A stretch of DNA of 14,287 nt from Pseudomonadota bacterium (GTDB lineage Bacteria > Pseudomonadota > Gammaproteobacteria > Burkholderiales > Burkholderiaceae_C): contig JAFAGF010000261.1 of the NCBI GenBank assembly GCA_023422975.1, positions 1 through 14,287 of the forward strand, in the 5' to 3' direction. The position numbers and the translations under genes were made by a program. A model generated the notes under the pieces. That model saw only the letters and a program-made list of their open reading frames with translations, was not told the origin of the DNA and ran no database searches. Below, one piece after another: positions 1 to 8,966 of this stretch. Positions within the stretch are counted from its first letter, which is position 1. The number at the start of each line of letters is the position of its first letter.

Positions 1-1741
<1,741 letters not shown>

Positions 1742-1744
1742 CTA

Positions 1745-1764
1745 CTGAAATGCTGTGATTTCAG
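1745..1764 (-). other. Hairpin in the thiC leader
   Basis: CTGAAAT and ATTTCAG form a perfect 7-bp inverted repeat around a 6-nt loop, between the leader terminator and the ribosome binding sites. No U-tract follows on either strand, so it is not itself a terminator. It could shape or protect the 5' end of the thiC mRNA. The dyad is plainly visible; its role is unknown. Confidence 0.35.
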
Positions 1765-1791
1765 CCTTGGCCTCTGCGCGCCGGGTGCCTT

Positions 1792-1829
1792 AAAAAGACA
1801 AAACCCCAGTGCGCGAGAAGCGCCTGGGG
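1792..1829 (-). terminator. Intrinsic terminator in the thiC leader
   Basis: Read on the minus strand, CCCCAG-GCGC pairs with GCGC-(A)-CTGGGG around the loop TTCTC. One A is bulged, giving ten base pairs, and TTTTGTCTTTTT follows directly. This is a textbook Rho-independent terminator placed between the TPP riboswitch and thiC. It is most simply read as the off-switch of the riboswitch. About 80 nt separate it from the aptamer, and I could not find a convincing antiterminator pairing by eye. Confidence 0.75.
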
Positions 1830-1908
1830 TGCGCTGTGCCGATGAATATTGGGCGTGTATCTGGCAAGAAAAAACCAATGCGCCTGTCCATCCATGGCCC
1901 TGCGTCAG

Positions 1909-2018
1909 GGTCCCGCTCTTCTTACGCCGGTATGAACCGGATCAAGTTCGTCGGGTTCGCTTGCCACTGTTTTCACAGCGGCTCGCATCTCAGCGCTTTC
2001 GCACACCCCGGAGCAACC
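1909..2018 (-). promoter_or_regulatory. TPP riboswitch (THI element) upstream of thiC
   Basis: On the minus strand the region contains the conserved TPP aptamer landmarks in the right order. CGGGGTGTGC opens P1/P2; GCGCTGAGATGCGAG holds the invariant CTGAGA (1988-1993) of the pyrimidine-binding arm; an optional P3a-like hairpin GCCGCTGT/ACAGTGGC follows; AACCC closes P2; GAACTTGATCCGGTTCATAC and CGGCGTAAG form the P4/P5 pyrophosphate-binding arm. GCTC (5') and GAGC (3') close P1. The element faces thiC about 280 nt upstream of the start codon, a classic placement. When TPP is plentiful the aptamer should lower thiC expression, probably through the terminator at 1792-1829. A short hairpin CCCTG-ACG-CAGGG (1898-1910) directly follows the aptamer. 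Confidence 0.95.
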
Positions 2019-2021
2019 GTA

Positions 2022-2027
2022 AGTATA
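2022..2027 (-). promoter_or_regulatory. Candidate -10 box of the thiC leader promoter
   Basis: TATACT on the minus strand is one base from the sigma70 consensus. It lies so that transcription would begin about 7 nt downstream, near 2015, right at the 5' edge of riboswitch stem P1. I see no good -35 element at 16-18 nt upstream, so the call rests on the -10 match and the fit to the aptamer start. Confidence 0.4.
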
Positions 2028-2080
2028 GGCCGGTCTACACCTGTGATGCGCCACAGGGAAGACACCTACTCAGCAAGGAG

Positions 2081-2131
2081 AAAATAGCCTCAAACGATGG
2101 GTACACAAGCGCAAGAAGCTATCAATTCTGA
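2081..2131 (-). repeat. Dispersed intergenic repeat, copy A (degenerate)
   Basis: Read on the minus strand from 2122, this segment aligns without gaps to 13094-13135 at 29 of 42 positions. The shared blocks are ATAGCT, GCGCTT, CG-T-GAGGC and TTT. Both copies lie just after the stop codon of a gene. Copy A has lost the perfect hairpin that copy B keeps. I recall similar short elements being common between genes in Comamonadaceae, but that is memory and not a search. Confidence 0.5.
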
Positions 2132-2133
2132 AA

Positions 2134-3780
2134 TCAGACCGCAATCGCGCTGGCCGACCCCACTTGTTTGCGCAATTCAAACTTCTGAATTTTTCCAGTA
2201 CTCGTCTTGGGCAACTCACCAAAAACTACGGTGCGCGGCACCTTATAGCCCGCCAGGTGCTGCTTGCAGTGGGCAACGATGTCTTCCGCCGAAACTTGTG
2301 CACCGGCCTTAATTTCCAAGAAGGCGCAAGGCGTTTCGCCCCATTTTTCATCAGGCTTGGCCACCACGGCTGCAGCCAGCACTGCGGGGTGCCGGTACAG
2401 CACATCCTCCACTTCAATGGAAGAGATATTCTCCCCGCCCGAGATGATGATGTCCTTGCTGCGATCCTTGATCTGGATGTAACCATCCGGGTACTGCACC
2501 GCCAAATCACCACTGTGAAACCAGCCACCCCGGAAGGCATCATCGGTTGCTTGGGGATTTTGCAGATAACCCTTCATGGCAATGTTGCCGCGAAACATGA
2601 TTTCCCCCATGGTCTCCCCATCCCACGGCACAGGCTGCAAGGTTTCAGGATCCATCACGCGCACATCGCGCTGCAAGTGGTAGCGCACGCCTTGGCGCGC
2701 ATTCATCCGGGCACGTTCGCCAATGTTCAAGTCATTCCATGCGCTGTGCTGGGCACAGACGGTCGCCGGGCCATAGGTTTCCGTCAGTCCATACACATGG
2801 GTCAGATCAAAGCCCAACGCTTCCATGCCTTCAATCATCGAAGCTGGCGGCGCAGCGCCTGCCACCATGGCCTTCACACCTGCCGGCAAGCCCTGTTTGA
2901 GTTCATCTGAGGCATTTACCAACAAGGACTGCACGATGGGCGCACCACAGTAATGCGTGACACCATGCGCTCGAATGGCATCGAAAATCGCCTTGGCTTC
3001 TACACGGCGCAGGCACACATTCACGCCCGCACGCGCAGCCACCGTCCATGGGAAGCACCAGCCGTTGCAGTGGAACATTGGCAACGTCCACAAGTACACG
3101 CTGTGCTTGGGCATATCCCACTCCAGCACGTTGCTGATGGCATTGATGGCCGCGCCGCGGTGGTGGTAGACCACGCCCTTGGGGTTGCCGGTGGTGCCGC
3201 TGGTGTAATTCAGCGCAATTGCATCCCACTCGTCTTCGGGCATTTCCCAGGCAAATTCGGCATCGCCCTGCGCCACAAAATCTTCATAGCGCACCGAGCC
3301 CACCTGCACGGCGGCTTCGCCATACACCTCATCCTCCACCTGAATGACCAGCAACGGCTCCTTGCGGGTGCGCAGCGGTAATGCCTTGGCAATAACAGGA
3401 GCAAATTCGGGGTCCACGATCAGTGCTTTCGCCTCGCCATGATCCAGCATGAAGGCCAGTGCTTCCGGGTCCAGCCGCGTATTCAAGGTGTTGAGTACAG
3501 CACCGGCCATCGGCACACCAAAGTGCGCCTCCACCATCGGCGGGGTGTTGGGCAAAATCACGGCCACTGTGTCATTTTTGCCAATACCCGAGCGCTGCAG
3601 GCTGCTTGCCAGCTGTCGGCAGCGTGCATACGTTTGCCCCCAGGTCTGACGCAGATTGCCGTGCACGATGGCAAGGCGCTCCGGGTACACCGATGCGGTG
3701 CGTTCCATAAAGCTCAGTGGCGTAAGCGTTGCAAAGTTGGCCGCGTTGCGATCCAAATGCTGGTCGTATTTACTGATCAT
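2134..3780 (-). CDS. AMP-forming acyl-CoA synthetase (fatty-acyl or DmdB-like CoA ligase)
   Basis: Activates a carboxylic acid with ATP to an acyl-adenylate and transfers it to CoA. The 548-residue protein has the complete ANL-superfamily motif set: YTSGTTGNPKG (192-202, phosphate loop), YGLTETYGP (330-338, adenine/acyl site), GWFHSGDLA (about 420-427), DRSKDIIISGGENIS (439-453, hinge) and PKTSTGK (524-530, catalytic lysine of adenylation). Length and the GxCFPWT and NDLNIGERARM segments fit the medium-chain fatty-acid / 3-methylmercaptopropionate CoA ligase group, but substrate cannot be read from sequence. The start at 3780 has AGGAG 9 nt upstream and gives a family-like N-terminus (MISKYDQHLDRNAANF). 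The frame stays open to 3897, but that extension has no homology that I recognise. It stands alone, divergent from the peroxidase gene. Confidence 0.93.
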   Translation of the reverse strand: MISKYDQHLDRNAANFATLTPLSFMERTASVYPERLAIVHGNLRQTWGQTYARCRQLASSLQRSGIGKNDTVAVILPNTPPMVEAHFGVPMAGAVLNTLNTRLDPEALAFMLDHGEAKALIVDPEFAPVIAKALPLRTRKEPLLVIQVEDEVYGEAAVQVGSVRYEDFVAQGDAEFAWEMPEDEWDAIALNYTSGTTGNPKGVVYHHRGAAINAISNVLEWDMPKHSVYLWTLPMFHCNGWCFPWTVAARAGVNVCLRRVEAKAIFDAIRAHGVTHYCGAPIVQSLLVNASDELKQGLPAGVKAMVAGAAPPASMIEGMEALGFDLTHVYGLTETYGPATVCAQHSAWNDLNIGERARMNARQGVRYHLQRDVRVMDPETLQPVPWDGETMGEIMFRGNIAMKGYLQNPQATDDAFRGGWFHSGDLAVQYPDGYIQIKDRSKDIIISGGENISSIEVEDVLYRHPAVLAAAVVAKPDEKWGETPCAFLEIKAGAQVSAEDIVAHCKQHLAGYKVPRTVVFGELPKTSTGKIQKFELRKQVGSASAIAV

Positions 3781-4106
3781 CTCCCTGATCTCCTGTGTGT
3801 TGTACGTAATGTTTTCAAAGCAATCCAACATCCATACTTTCACGCAGCGCAGCATGTTCACAACATCAGCAAATACCCGCTTGCGTGCGCTCTGCAAGGT
3901 CGTTTCTTTTGATACTGCGCAATATCACCAATTTCAGTATCGAGTGAAATCAAATTGCTATCTGGACTGGGTCTAAACGGTGCAACCCGAGGTACCGCTA
4001 CTGCCGTAGCCATCAACGGTCTCACCCTTAGGCGGAGCAGATAGCCATGCAATGCCTGCAACGGCAGGGCATGTATTCCAAAACGACAAGTGCTCTGGAG
4101 CCACAC
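3781..4106. promoter_or_regulatory. Divergent control region between the acyl-CoA synthetase and cytochrome c peroxidase genes
   Basis: Both outward promoters should lie in this 326-bp gap. Two overlapping dyads are visible: GATACTG (3911-3917) with CAGTATC (3935-3941), and ATTTCA (3931-3936) with TGAAAT (3945-3950) around an 8-bp spacer, the latter shaped like an operator. AGGAG at 3790-3794 serves the leftward gene and GGAG at 4097-4100 the rightward one. A hairpin-prone stretch, with TGCC/GGCA inside CATGC/GCATG, spans about 4046-4073. I could not fix -35/-10 pairs with confidence, and I see no clear FNR, OxyR or Fur box. Confidence 0.4.
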
Positions 4107-5120
4107 ATGAAACTCAAACTGCGTCCTCTCGTTGCCGCTGCCATGGTTGTTGCTGGTTTTGCTGCTGCCCCTAGCTGGGCCATGCAACCCAACAACGAAC
4201 CCATCTCCCCTCTGGTGGCAGCCAAGGTAGCAAACCCTGCCATGGTTGAACTGGGCAAAAAGCTGTGGTTCGATCCACGCCTGTCCAAGTCCGGCTTCAT
4301 CTCTTGCAACTCCTGCCACAACCTGTCCATGGGTGGTAGCGACAATCTAAAGACCTCTATTGGTCACAACTGGCAGCAAGGCCCCATCAACTCGCCCACT
4401 GTGCTGAACTCCAGCTTGAACGTTGCGCAGTTCTGGGATGGCCGTGCCGGCTCTTTGAAAGAACAAGCAGGCGGCCCCATCGCCAACCCCGGCGAAATGG
4501 CGTTCACTCACGAACTGGCCGTGGACATGCTGAACTCCATCCCTGGCTACCAGACGGAGTTCAAGCAAGTATTCAAGAAAGACAAAATCGACATTGACCA
4601 AGTGACCGATGCGATTGCTGCTTTCGAAGAAACACTGGTGACCCCTAACTCGCGTTTTGACAAGTGGCTCAAGGGCGATGCCAAGGCTTTGAGCAAGACC
4701 GAACTGGAAGGTTATGCATTGTTCCGCGACAGCGGCTGCGTGGCTTGCCACAACGGCGCCGCAGTGGGTGGCAACTCCTTCCAGCGCATGGGTGTTGTCG
4801 AGCCCTACAAGACCAGCAACGAAGCCGAAGGCCGCGTTGCCGTGACCGGTGCCGATGCAGACCGTTTCAACTTCAAGGTACCTACGCTGCGCAACGTCGA
4901 GCTGACCTATCCCTACTTCCACGACGGCGCTGCAGACACCTTGGGTGAAGCCGTGGACACCATGGGCCGCATCCAGCTGGGCAAAAAGTTCACTGCTGAA
5001 GAAAATGCCAAAATCGTGGCCTTCCTGAAGACACTGACTGGCGAACAGCCTCAGTTGGCCATGCCTATCTTGCCTCCTTCAAGCGACAAGACACCACGTC
5101 CCCAGCCTTTTGCTAAGTAA
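4107..5120 (+). CDS. Periplasmic di-heme cytochrome c peroxidase
   Basis: Reduces hydrogen peroxide to water with electrons from small c-type cytochromes or similar donors in the periplasm. The 337-residue precursor begins with a clear Sec signal peptide, MKLKLRP followed by a hydrophobic core and APSWA, with likely cleavage after residue 25. Two CxxCH heme sites are present: CNSCH (67-71) and CVACH (211-215). The family blocks FWDGRAGSLKEQAGGPI-NPGEM (from 109), VPTLRNVELTYPYFHDGA (from 258) and DTMGRIQLGKKF (284-295) are intact. Met286 in the last block is the likely sixth ligand of the high-potential heme, which favours a true peroxidase over a MauG-type protein. GGAG at 4097-4100 lies 6 nt before this ATG; an upstream in-frame ATG at 4047 would put 20 odd residues before the signal peptide. 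The Fur-family gene downstream suggests peroxide-linked control. Confidence 0.95.
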   Translation: MKLKLRPLVAAAMVVAGFAAAPSWAMQPNNEPISPLVAAKVANPAMVELGKKLWFDPRLSKSGFISCNSCHNLSMGGSDNLKTSIGHNWQQGPINSPTVLNSSLNVAQFWDGRAGSLKEQAGGPIANPGEMAFTHELAVDMLNSIPGYQTEFKQVFKKDKIDIDQVTDAIAAFEETLVTPNSRFDKWLKGDAKALSKTELEGYALFRDSGCVACHNGAAVGGNSFQRMGVVEPYKTSNEAEGRVAVTGADADRFNFKVPTLRNVELTYPYFHDGAADTLGEAVDTMGRIQLGKKFTAEENAKIVAFLKTLTGEQPQLAMPILPPSSDKTPRPQPFAK

Positions 5121-5181
5121 GCTGTGATGTAAGGCCAGCCAAGGCCTTGCAGCACTAAGCTTGCGCAAGGACTAGGCTCCG

Positions 5182-5222
5182 ATCCGCAAAGGGTGTCTCC
5201 ACCGTTTGCGGATATTGTTTTA
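5182..5222 (+). terminator. Terminator after the peroxidase gene
   Basis: ATCCGCAAA (5182-5190) pairs with TTTGCGGAT (5205-5213). Inside them GGTG pairs with CACC around TCTC, with one G-G mismatch, giving a long hairpin followed by ATTGTTTTA. It most likely ends the peroxidase transcript 62 nt after its stop. It lies only 24 nt before the next start codon, so it could instead sit in the leader of that gene. Confidence 0.65.
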
Positions 5223-5245
5223 TCCAGGCTCGCTCGAACGTCATC

Positions 5246-5704
5246 ATGGCCCACCAACACCACATAACAGACACCGTGACCACTAGCAGCATTGAAACGC
5301 GTCTGCGCAATGCAGGCATTCAGCCAACCCGCCAACGTGTGGCGATTGCGCAAGTTCTGCTCCACGCCCCCGTTCATTTGGCTGCCGACGATATCTTGCT
5401 GCATGCACGCCACCATCTCCCCAGTCTGTCACGCGCCACCGTCTACAACACCTTGCCACTGTTTGTTGAAAAAGGACTGCTCCGCGCACTGCGCTTAGAT
5501 CAGGAGCGCACGGTTTATGACTCGCGCACTGATGCGCACTCACACATCTACCACGAAGACACCGGGATGCTAGAAGACATTCCTAGTGACATGCTGCAGT
5601 GGCCCAGCGTCCCCAAAATTAACGCGGATTTAGAGCTGGTTGGCTTAGACCTAATTGTTCGCGTTCGGCAGCGTCAACGCCCGGCACAAAACCCAAGAGA
5701 TTGA
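5246..5704 (+). CDS. Fur-superfamily regulator, PerR/Irr-like and cysteine-free
   Basis: Metal-dependent DNA-binding repressor family. The 152-residue protein has the Fur winged helix (about 18-82), including GIQPTRQRVAIAQVL and LSRATVYNTLPLFVEKGLL, then a short dimerisation domain (about 88-145). Aligning by eye to Bacillus PerR, the five regulatory-metal ligands are all matched: His44, Asp92, His98, His100 and Asp111. The protein contains no cysteine at all, so the two CxxC structural zinc sites of classical Fur/PerR are absent, as in Irr-type members; HSHIYHEDTGMLEDIP resembles the Irr/PerR metal loop. It follows the cytochrome c peroxidase gene, which makes peroxide- or iron-responsive control of that gene a fair inference. 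The ATG at 5246 lacks a good Shine-Dalgarno, and no better start is visible downstream. Family is secure; the effector is not. Confidence 0.9.
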   Translation: MAHQHHITDTVTTSSIETRLRNAGIQPTRQRVAIAQVLLHAPVHLAADDILLHARHHLPSLSRATVYNTLPLFVEKGLLRALRLDQERTVYDSRTDAHSHIYHEDTGMLEDIPSDMLQWPSVPKINADLELVGLDLIVRVRQRQRPAQNPRD

Positions 5705-5889
5705 TTGATCGACTTGGTTATTGCATATTTTAAAGCTTATAGTTTTTGTTTTTAGAAATTACCGAAAAGACAAAATACAATTTAAATCAACCACTTAGAA
5801 ATAAAACAAACAAACAAAACCCATCTTTTAACATCAAAAACAAATGATGTTTTATATAAGACATAATTTATAAAAACAAACAAAACCGC
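5705..5889. other. AT-rich non-coding region with a 12-bp direct repeat
   Basis: Base composition falls sharply from GC-rich coding DNA to runs of A and T. ACAAACAAAACC occurs at 5810-5821 and again at 5876-5887. AACATC/GATGTT forms a weak hairpin (5830-5851). No credible open frame with a ribosome binding site is present. TTAACA (5828-5833) and TTTATA (5851-5856), spaced 17 bp, could be a plus-strand promoter for the structured segment downstream. Confidence 0.5.
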
Positions 5890-6017
5890 ACACAGACCTC
5901 CAATTCATTCCTACAATCCATCCATCGCCAACGCGAACCAAACAAATGAGGAATGCCCTGGGACTCATCAGGGCGGAGGAGGCCAGGCCTGCATCTTTGA
6001 TGCAGGCCTTTTTCTTT
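5890..6017 (+). ncRNA. Candidate small RNA between the Fur-family gene and ppc
   Basis: The segment has the build of a bacterial small RNA: an unstructured 5' part containing ACCTCC (5896-5901), a hairpin GCCCTG/CAGGGC (5955-5974), a single-stranded purine stretch GGAGGAGG (5975-5982), and a strong terminator hairpin with a U-tract. The terminator faces the plus strand, yet the only plus-strand gene upstream ends about 280 nt earlier and ppc runs the other way. The 5' end is a guess. An alternative is simply a long 3' UTR of the Fur-family gene. Confidence 0.35.
5985..6017 (+). terminator. Strong plus-strand intrinsic terminator
   Basis: AGGCCTGCATC and GATGCAGGCCT form a perfect 11-bp stem around TTT, followed by TTTTTCTTT. 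The minus-strand side has no U-tract after the hairpin, so it works mainly for rightward transcripts and not for ppc. Confidence 0.88.
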
Positions 6018-6022
6018 GTGCT

Positions 6023-8875
6023 TCAGCCCGTGTTGCGCAAGCCTGCGGCAATTCCGTTGATCGAGATGTGAATGCCATTTTTCAAGCGCTCATCCGTCTG
6101 CCCTGCACGCCATCGGCGCACCAACTCGACCTGCAAGTGGTGCAAAGGATCGATATAAGGGAATCGATGACGGATTGAACGCGCCAGTGCTGGGTTGCTC
6201 GCCAAGCGATCCGGCTCTTCGGTGATCTGGGCCAAGGCCTCTGCCGTGCGCAGCCATTCAGCTTCAATGCTTGAAAAGATGCGCTTGCGCAAGCGCGCAT
6301 CTGAAACCAGTTCGCTGTAACGCGAAGCGAGTGCCAAGTCGCTCTTCGCCAAGACCATGTCCATATTGGAGAGCAAGGTCTTAAAGAAGGGCCACTGGCG
6401 ATACATTTTTTGCAACAACGCCAGTTGGCGCTTGGGGTCTGCGCCATTCGCATGCAAAAAAGCATCCACTGCTGCGCCAAAGCCGTACCACCCTGGCAAG
6501 GTCAAGCGACACTGCCCCCAGCTAAACCCCCAAGGAATCGCGCGCAAGTCTTCAATGGCCTGCGTTGCCTTGCGTGAGGCTGGGCGCGATCCAATATTCA
6601 ACTCCGCAATCTCGCGAATGGGCGTGGCGCTGAAAAAGTAATCGGCAAAACCGGGGGTTTCGTAGACCAGCTTGCGGTAAGCCCCCATGCTGGCTTGCGA
6701 CAGCTGCTCTGCCGCTTGCAAGAAAGCTTTGGTGGCTGCTTTGGTGGGTTGCAGCAAGGTGGCTTCTAGCGTGGCAGCCACCAACGTCTCCAGATTGCGG
6801 CGACCAATGTCCGGGTTGGCATATTTAGAGGCGATGACTTCGCCCTGCTCGGTCAGCCGAATTTGCCCGCGCACCGTGCCCGGTGGCTGCGCCAAGATGG
6901 CTTGGTAGCTGGGACCACCGCCACGCCCCACCGTGCCACCACGCCCGTGAAACATGCGCAAGCGCAAGCCATATTGCTCCTGCAACTCATCAAACAGCTC
7001 TACCAGGGCCAACTCTGCCTGATACAGCTCCCAGTTGCTGGTGAAGATACCGCCGTCTTTGTTGCTGTCGCTATAGCCCAGCATGATGTCTTGAACGGCG
7101 CCCGATCGCTGCAACAAAGCTGCTACACCGGGCACCGCAAAGTAAGCGCGCATGATCTCAGCGGAAGCCCGTAAATCACCAATCGTCTCAAACAGAGGCA
7201 CCACAATCAAATCCAGCTGGGCATCCGCTTGCTCCAGCGTGCCTTGCATCAAACCGACTTCCTTTTGCAGCAGCAGCACCTCCAGCAAATCACTGACGGT
7301 TTCCGTGTGGCTGATGATGTAGTGAATGATGGCGTCGCTGCCATAACGCGCCCGCATGGCTTTAGCCATCTCAAAAATGGCCAGCTCGCTGCACGTCAAC
7401 TCCCCATACTGCGCACCCACCACCCGCAATGGCCTCGCCTCTTGCAACAGCCTTTGCAGCAGCTCGCACTTCGCCGCTTCATCCAATTGTGCGTAATCAG
7501 GCTCCACCTGCGCGGCAGCCAGCAACTCGGTCATTACAGCTTCATGCTTGTCAGAGCTTTGGCGCAAATCTACCGTGGACAGGCAAAAGCCAAATACCTT
7601 GACTGCACGAATCAACGGCTGCAACCGCTGCACCGCCAAGCTCTCCCCGTGGTGGGCATGTAAGGAATCCAAAATCACCTGCAAATCGACCAAAAAATCT
7701 GAAGCCTGCAGGTAAGGGTTCTGCGGCGCCACCGCATGGCGCGCCGCCTGCCCTCCAGTCAAATGCTGCAAGGTTGCAGCCAACCGGGCATAAATTCCCG
7801 TCAAAGCACGTCGGTAAGGCTCATCTTGACGATGGGGATTGCGGTCTGGTGATGCATCGGCCAAAGCCTGCATCGCAGGCGACACCTGTGCCAGTCGTGC
7901 AGAAACGGAAAGTTCCCCCCCCAAATAGTGCACTTCGGTTAAATAGTGACGCAGCACCACATCGCTTTGACGGCGCAACGCCAGCTCCAGCGTCTGCGCT
8001 GTGACATTCGGGTTGCCATCACGGTCGCCGCCAATCCATTGGCCCATGCGCAGGAAGCTGTGAACACTTTGACCGTCCAGCGCTGCTTCCAAGTCAGCGT
8101 ACAGCTTGGGCACTTCGCGCAAAAACGTCGATTCGTAATAGCTCAGCGCGTTCTCAATTTCATCCGCAACGGTGAGCTTGGAATAACGCAGCAAGCGCGT
8201 CATCCACAACTGCGCCACACGTGCGCGCAGCAGCGCCTCATTGGCCGCCAGCTCACGCGGAGTCAGTGCATCTTTGGCGCTGTTGAACAGCTGCGCACGT
8301 GCTGCAATGTCATCGCGCTCGACCAGCAAGCGCGCAATGTCATGCTCGGCCTGCAAAATGCTTTGGCGCTGTACTTCTGTGGGATGCGCCGTCAACACCG
8401 GCGACACATAAGCCTGCGCCAGTGTTTTGGCAATTTCATCCGGCGTAATGCCTGCCCAGCGCAGGCGTGACAGCGCCACTTCAATGCTGCCCTCTTGGGT
8501 ATTGCCGGAGCGTTCATGCACCGCACGGCGGCGAATGTGGTGGCGATCTTCCGCCAAATTGGCCAAGTGCGAAAAATACGTGAACGCGCGGATTACGCTG
8601 ACGGTCTGGTCGGTACTCAGCCCTTTGAGCAACTTCTTCAGCGCTTTGTCAGCCTCATGGTCGTGATCGCGGCGAAACGCAACGGACAACTGCCGCACCT
8701 GCTCAATCAGCTCGTACACCACGACACCCTCTTGCTCGCGGATGATGTCTCCCAAAATACGGCCCAGCAGACGAATATCTGCTATCAGCGGCTGGTCTTT
8801 GTCATTTTTGCGAACCGATTTGCTCTGCAAAGCGGCTGCACGTTGATCTTTGTCTTTCTTTGTCGCAGCAGTCAT
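6023..8875 (-). CDS. ppc: Phosphoenolpyruvate carboxylase
   Basis: Cytoplasmic anaplerotic enzyme that carboxylates PEP with bicarbonate to oxaloacetate, refilling the TCA cycle. The 950-residue protein is full length for the bacterial family. Key motifs in order: [13 protein letters not shown] (catalytic His164), [15 protein letters not shown] (about 278-292), [10 protein letters not shown] (600-609), [14 protein letters not shown] (642-655, with His643 and the glycine-rich loop), [10 protein letters not shown] (760-769), [20 protein letters not shown] (about 781-800) and the conserved C-terminal GLRNTG. The ATG at 8875 has GGAG 11 nt upstream. A TTG further up at 8908 is in frame but has no support. 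It is divergent from hemC. No convincing leftward terminator follows its stop. Confidence 0.98.
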   Translation of the reverse strand: MTAATKKDKDQRAAALQSKSVRKNDKDQPLIADIRLLGRILGDIIREQEGVVVYELIEQVRQLSVAFRRDHDHEADKALKKLLKGLSTDQTVSVIRAFTYFSHLANLAEDRHHIRRRAVHERSGNTQEGSIEVALSRLRWAGITPDEIAKTLAQAYVSPVLTAHPTEVQRQSILQAEHDIARLLVERDDIAARAQLFNSAKDALTPRELAANEALLRARVAQLWMTRLLRYSKLTVADEIENALSYYESTFLREVPKLYADLEAALDGQSVHSFLRMGQWIGGDRDGNPNVTAQTLELALRRQSDVVLRHYLTEVHYLGGELSVSARLAQVSPAMQALADASPDRNPHRQDEPYRRALTGIYARLAATLQHLTGGQAARHAVAPQNPYLQASDFLVDLQVILDSLHAHHGESLAVQRLQPLIRAVKVFGFCLSTVDLRQSSDKHEAVMTELLAAAQVEPDYAQLDEAAKCELLQRLLQEARPLRVVGAQYGELTCSELAIFEMAKAMRARYGSDAIIHYIISHTETVSDLLEVLLLQKEVGLMQGTLEQADAQLDLIVVPLFETIGDLRASAEIMRAYFAVPGVAALLQRSGAVQDIMLGYSDSNKDGGIFTSNWELYQAELALVELFDELQEQYGLRLRMFHGRGGTVGRGGGPSYQAILAQPPGTVRGQIRLTEQGEVIASKYANPDIGRRNLETLVAATLEATLLQPTKAATKAFLQAAEQLSQASMGAYRKLVYETPGFADYFFSATPIREIAELNIGSRPASRKATQAIEDLRAIPWGFSWGQCRLTLPGWYGFGAAVDAFLHANGADPKRQLALLQKMYRQWPFFKTLLSNMDMVLAKSDLALASRYSELVSDARLRKRIFSSIEAEWLRTAEALAQITEEPDRLASNPALARSIRHRFPYIDPLHHLQVELVRRWRAGQTDERLKNGIHISINGIAAGLRNTG

Positions 8876-8966
8876 TGGTACGAATACTCCAGCCGGGTTG
8901 TATGGCAACTTCGCATGCTAGCATCGCCCGTTGATTGGAAGGCCACCAGCCTGTGTATTGGAAGTC
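8876..8966. promoter_or_regulatory. Divergent promoter region of ppc and hemC with a palindromic -10-like core
   Basis: The 91-bp gap must start both transcripts. Near its centre lies the perfect 10-bp palindrome ATGCTAGCAT (8915-8924), which shows TAGCAT, a plausible -10 hexamer, on both strands. Rightward, TTGTAT (8898-8903) is a -35 candidate but at a short 15-bp spacing. Leftward, no clear -35 is visible. The palindrome is certain; promoter activity is inferred. Confidence 0.35.

Noticed and set aside
2164..2910. Plus-strand open frame (248 codons) opposite the acyl-CoA synthetase
   Set aside because: It is antisense to a gene with all adenylation motifs intact; its His/Arg-rich composition is typical of shadow frames.
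3909..3928. FNR-like TTGAT...ATCA upstream of the peroxidase gene
   Set aside because: The spacing between half-sites is far from the 4 bp of an FNR box.
5946..6065. Small open frame starting ATGAGGAATGCC near the ppc stop
   Set aside because: There is no ribosome binding site, and it runs through the strong terminator and into the antisense of ppc.
6278..6301. Inverted repeat GATGCGC/GCGCATC enclosing a 12-bp palindrome
   Set aside because: It lies inside ppc where Arg/Leu/Lys codons (CGC, TTG, AAG) create the symmetry; no sign of a regulatory role.
8876..8908. Upstream TTG start for ppc (11 extra residues)
   Set aside because: The ATG at 8875 gives a normal family N-terminus with GGAG upstream; the TTG has no support and would reach into the divergent promoter region.
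8931..8966. Upstream TTG start for hemC
   Set aside because: It adds residues not seen in the family and overlaps the likely promoter; the ATG at 8967 is preceded by GGAAG.
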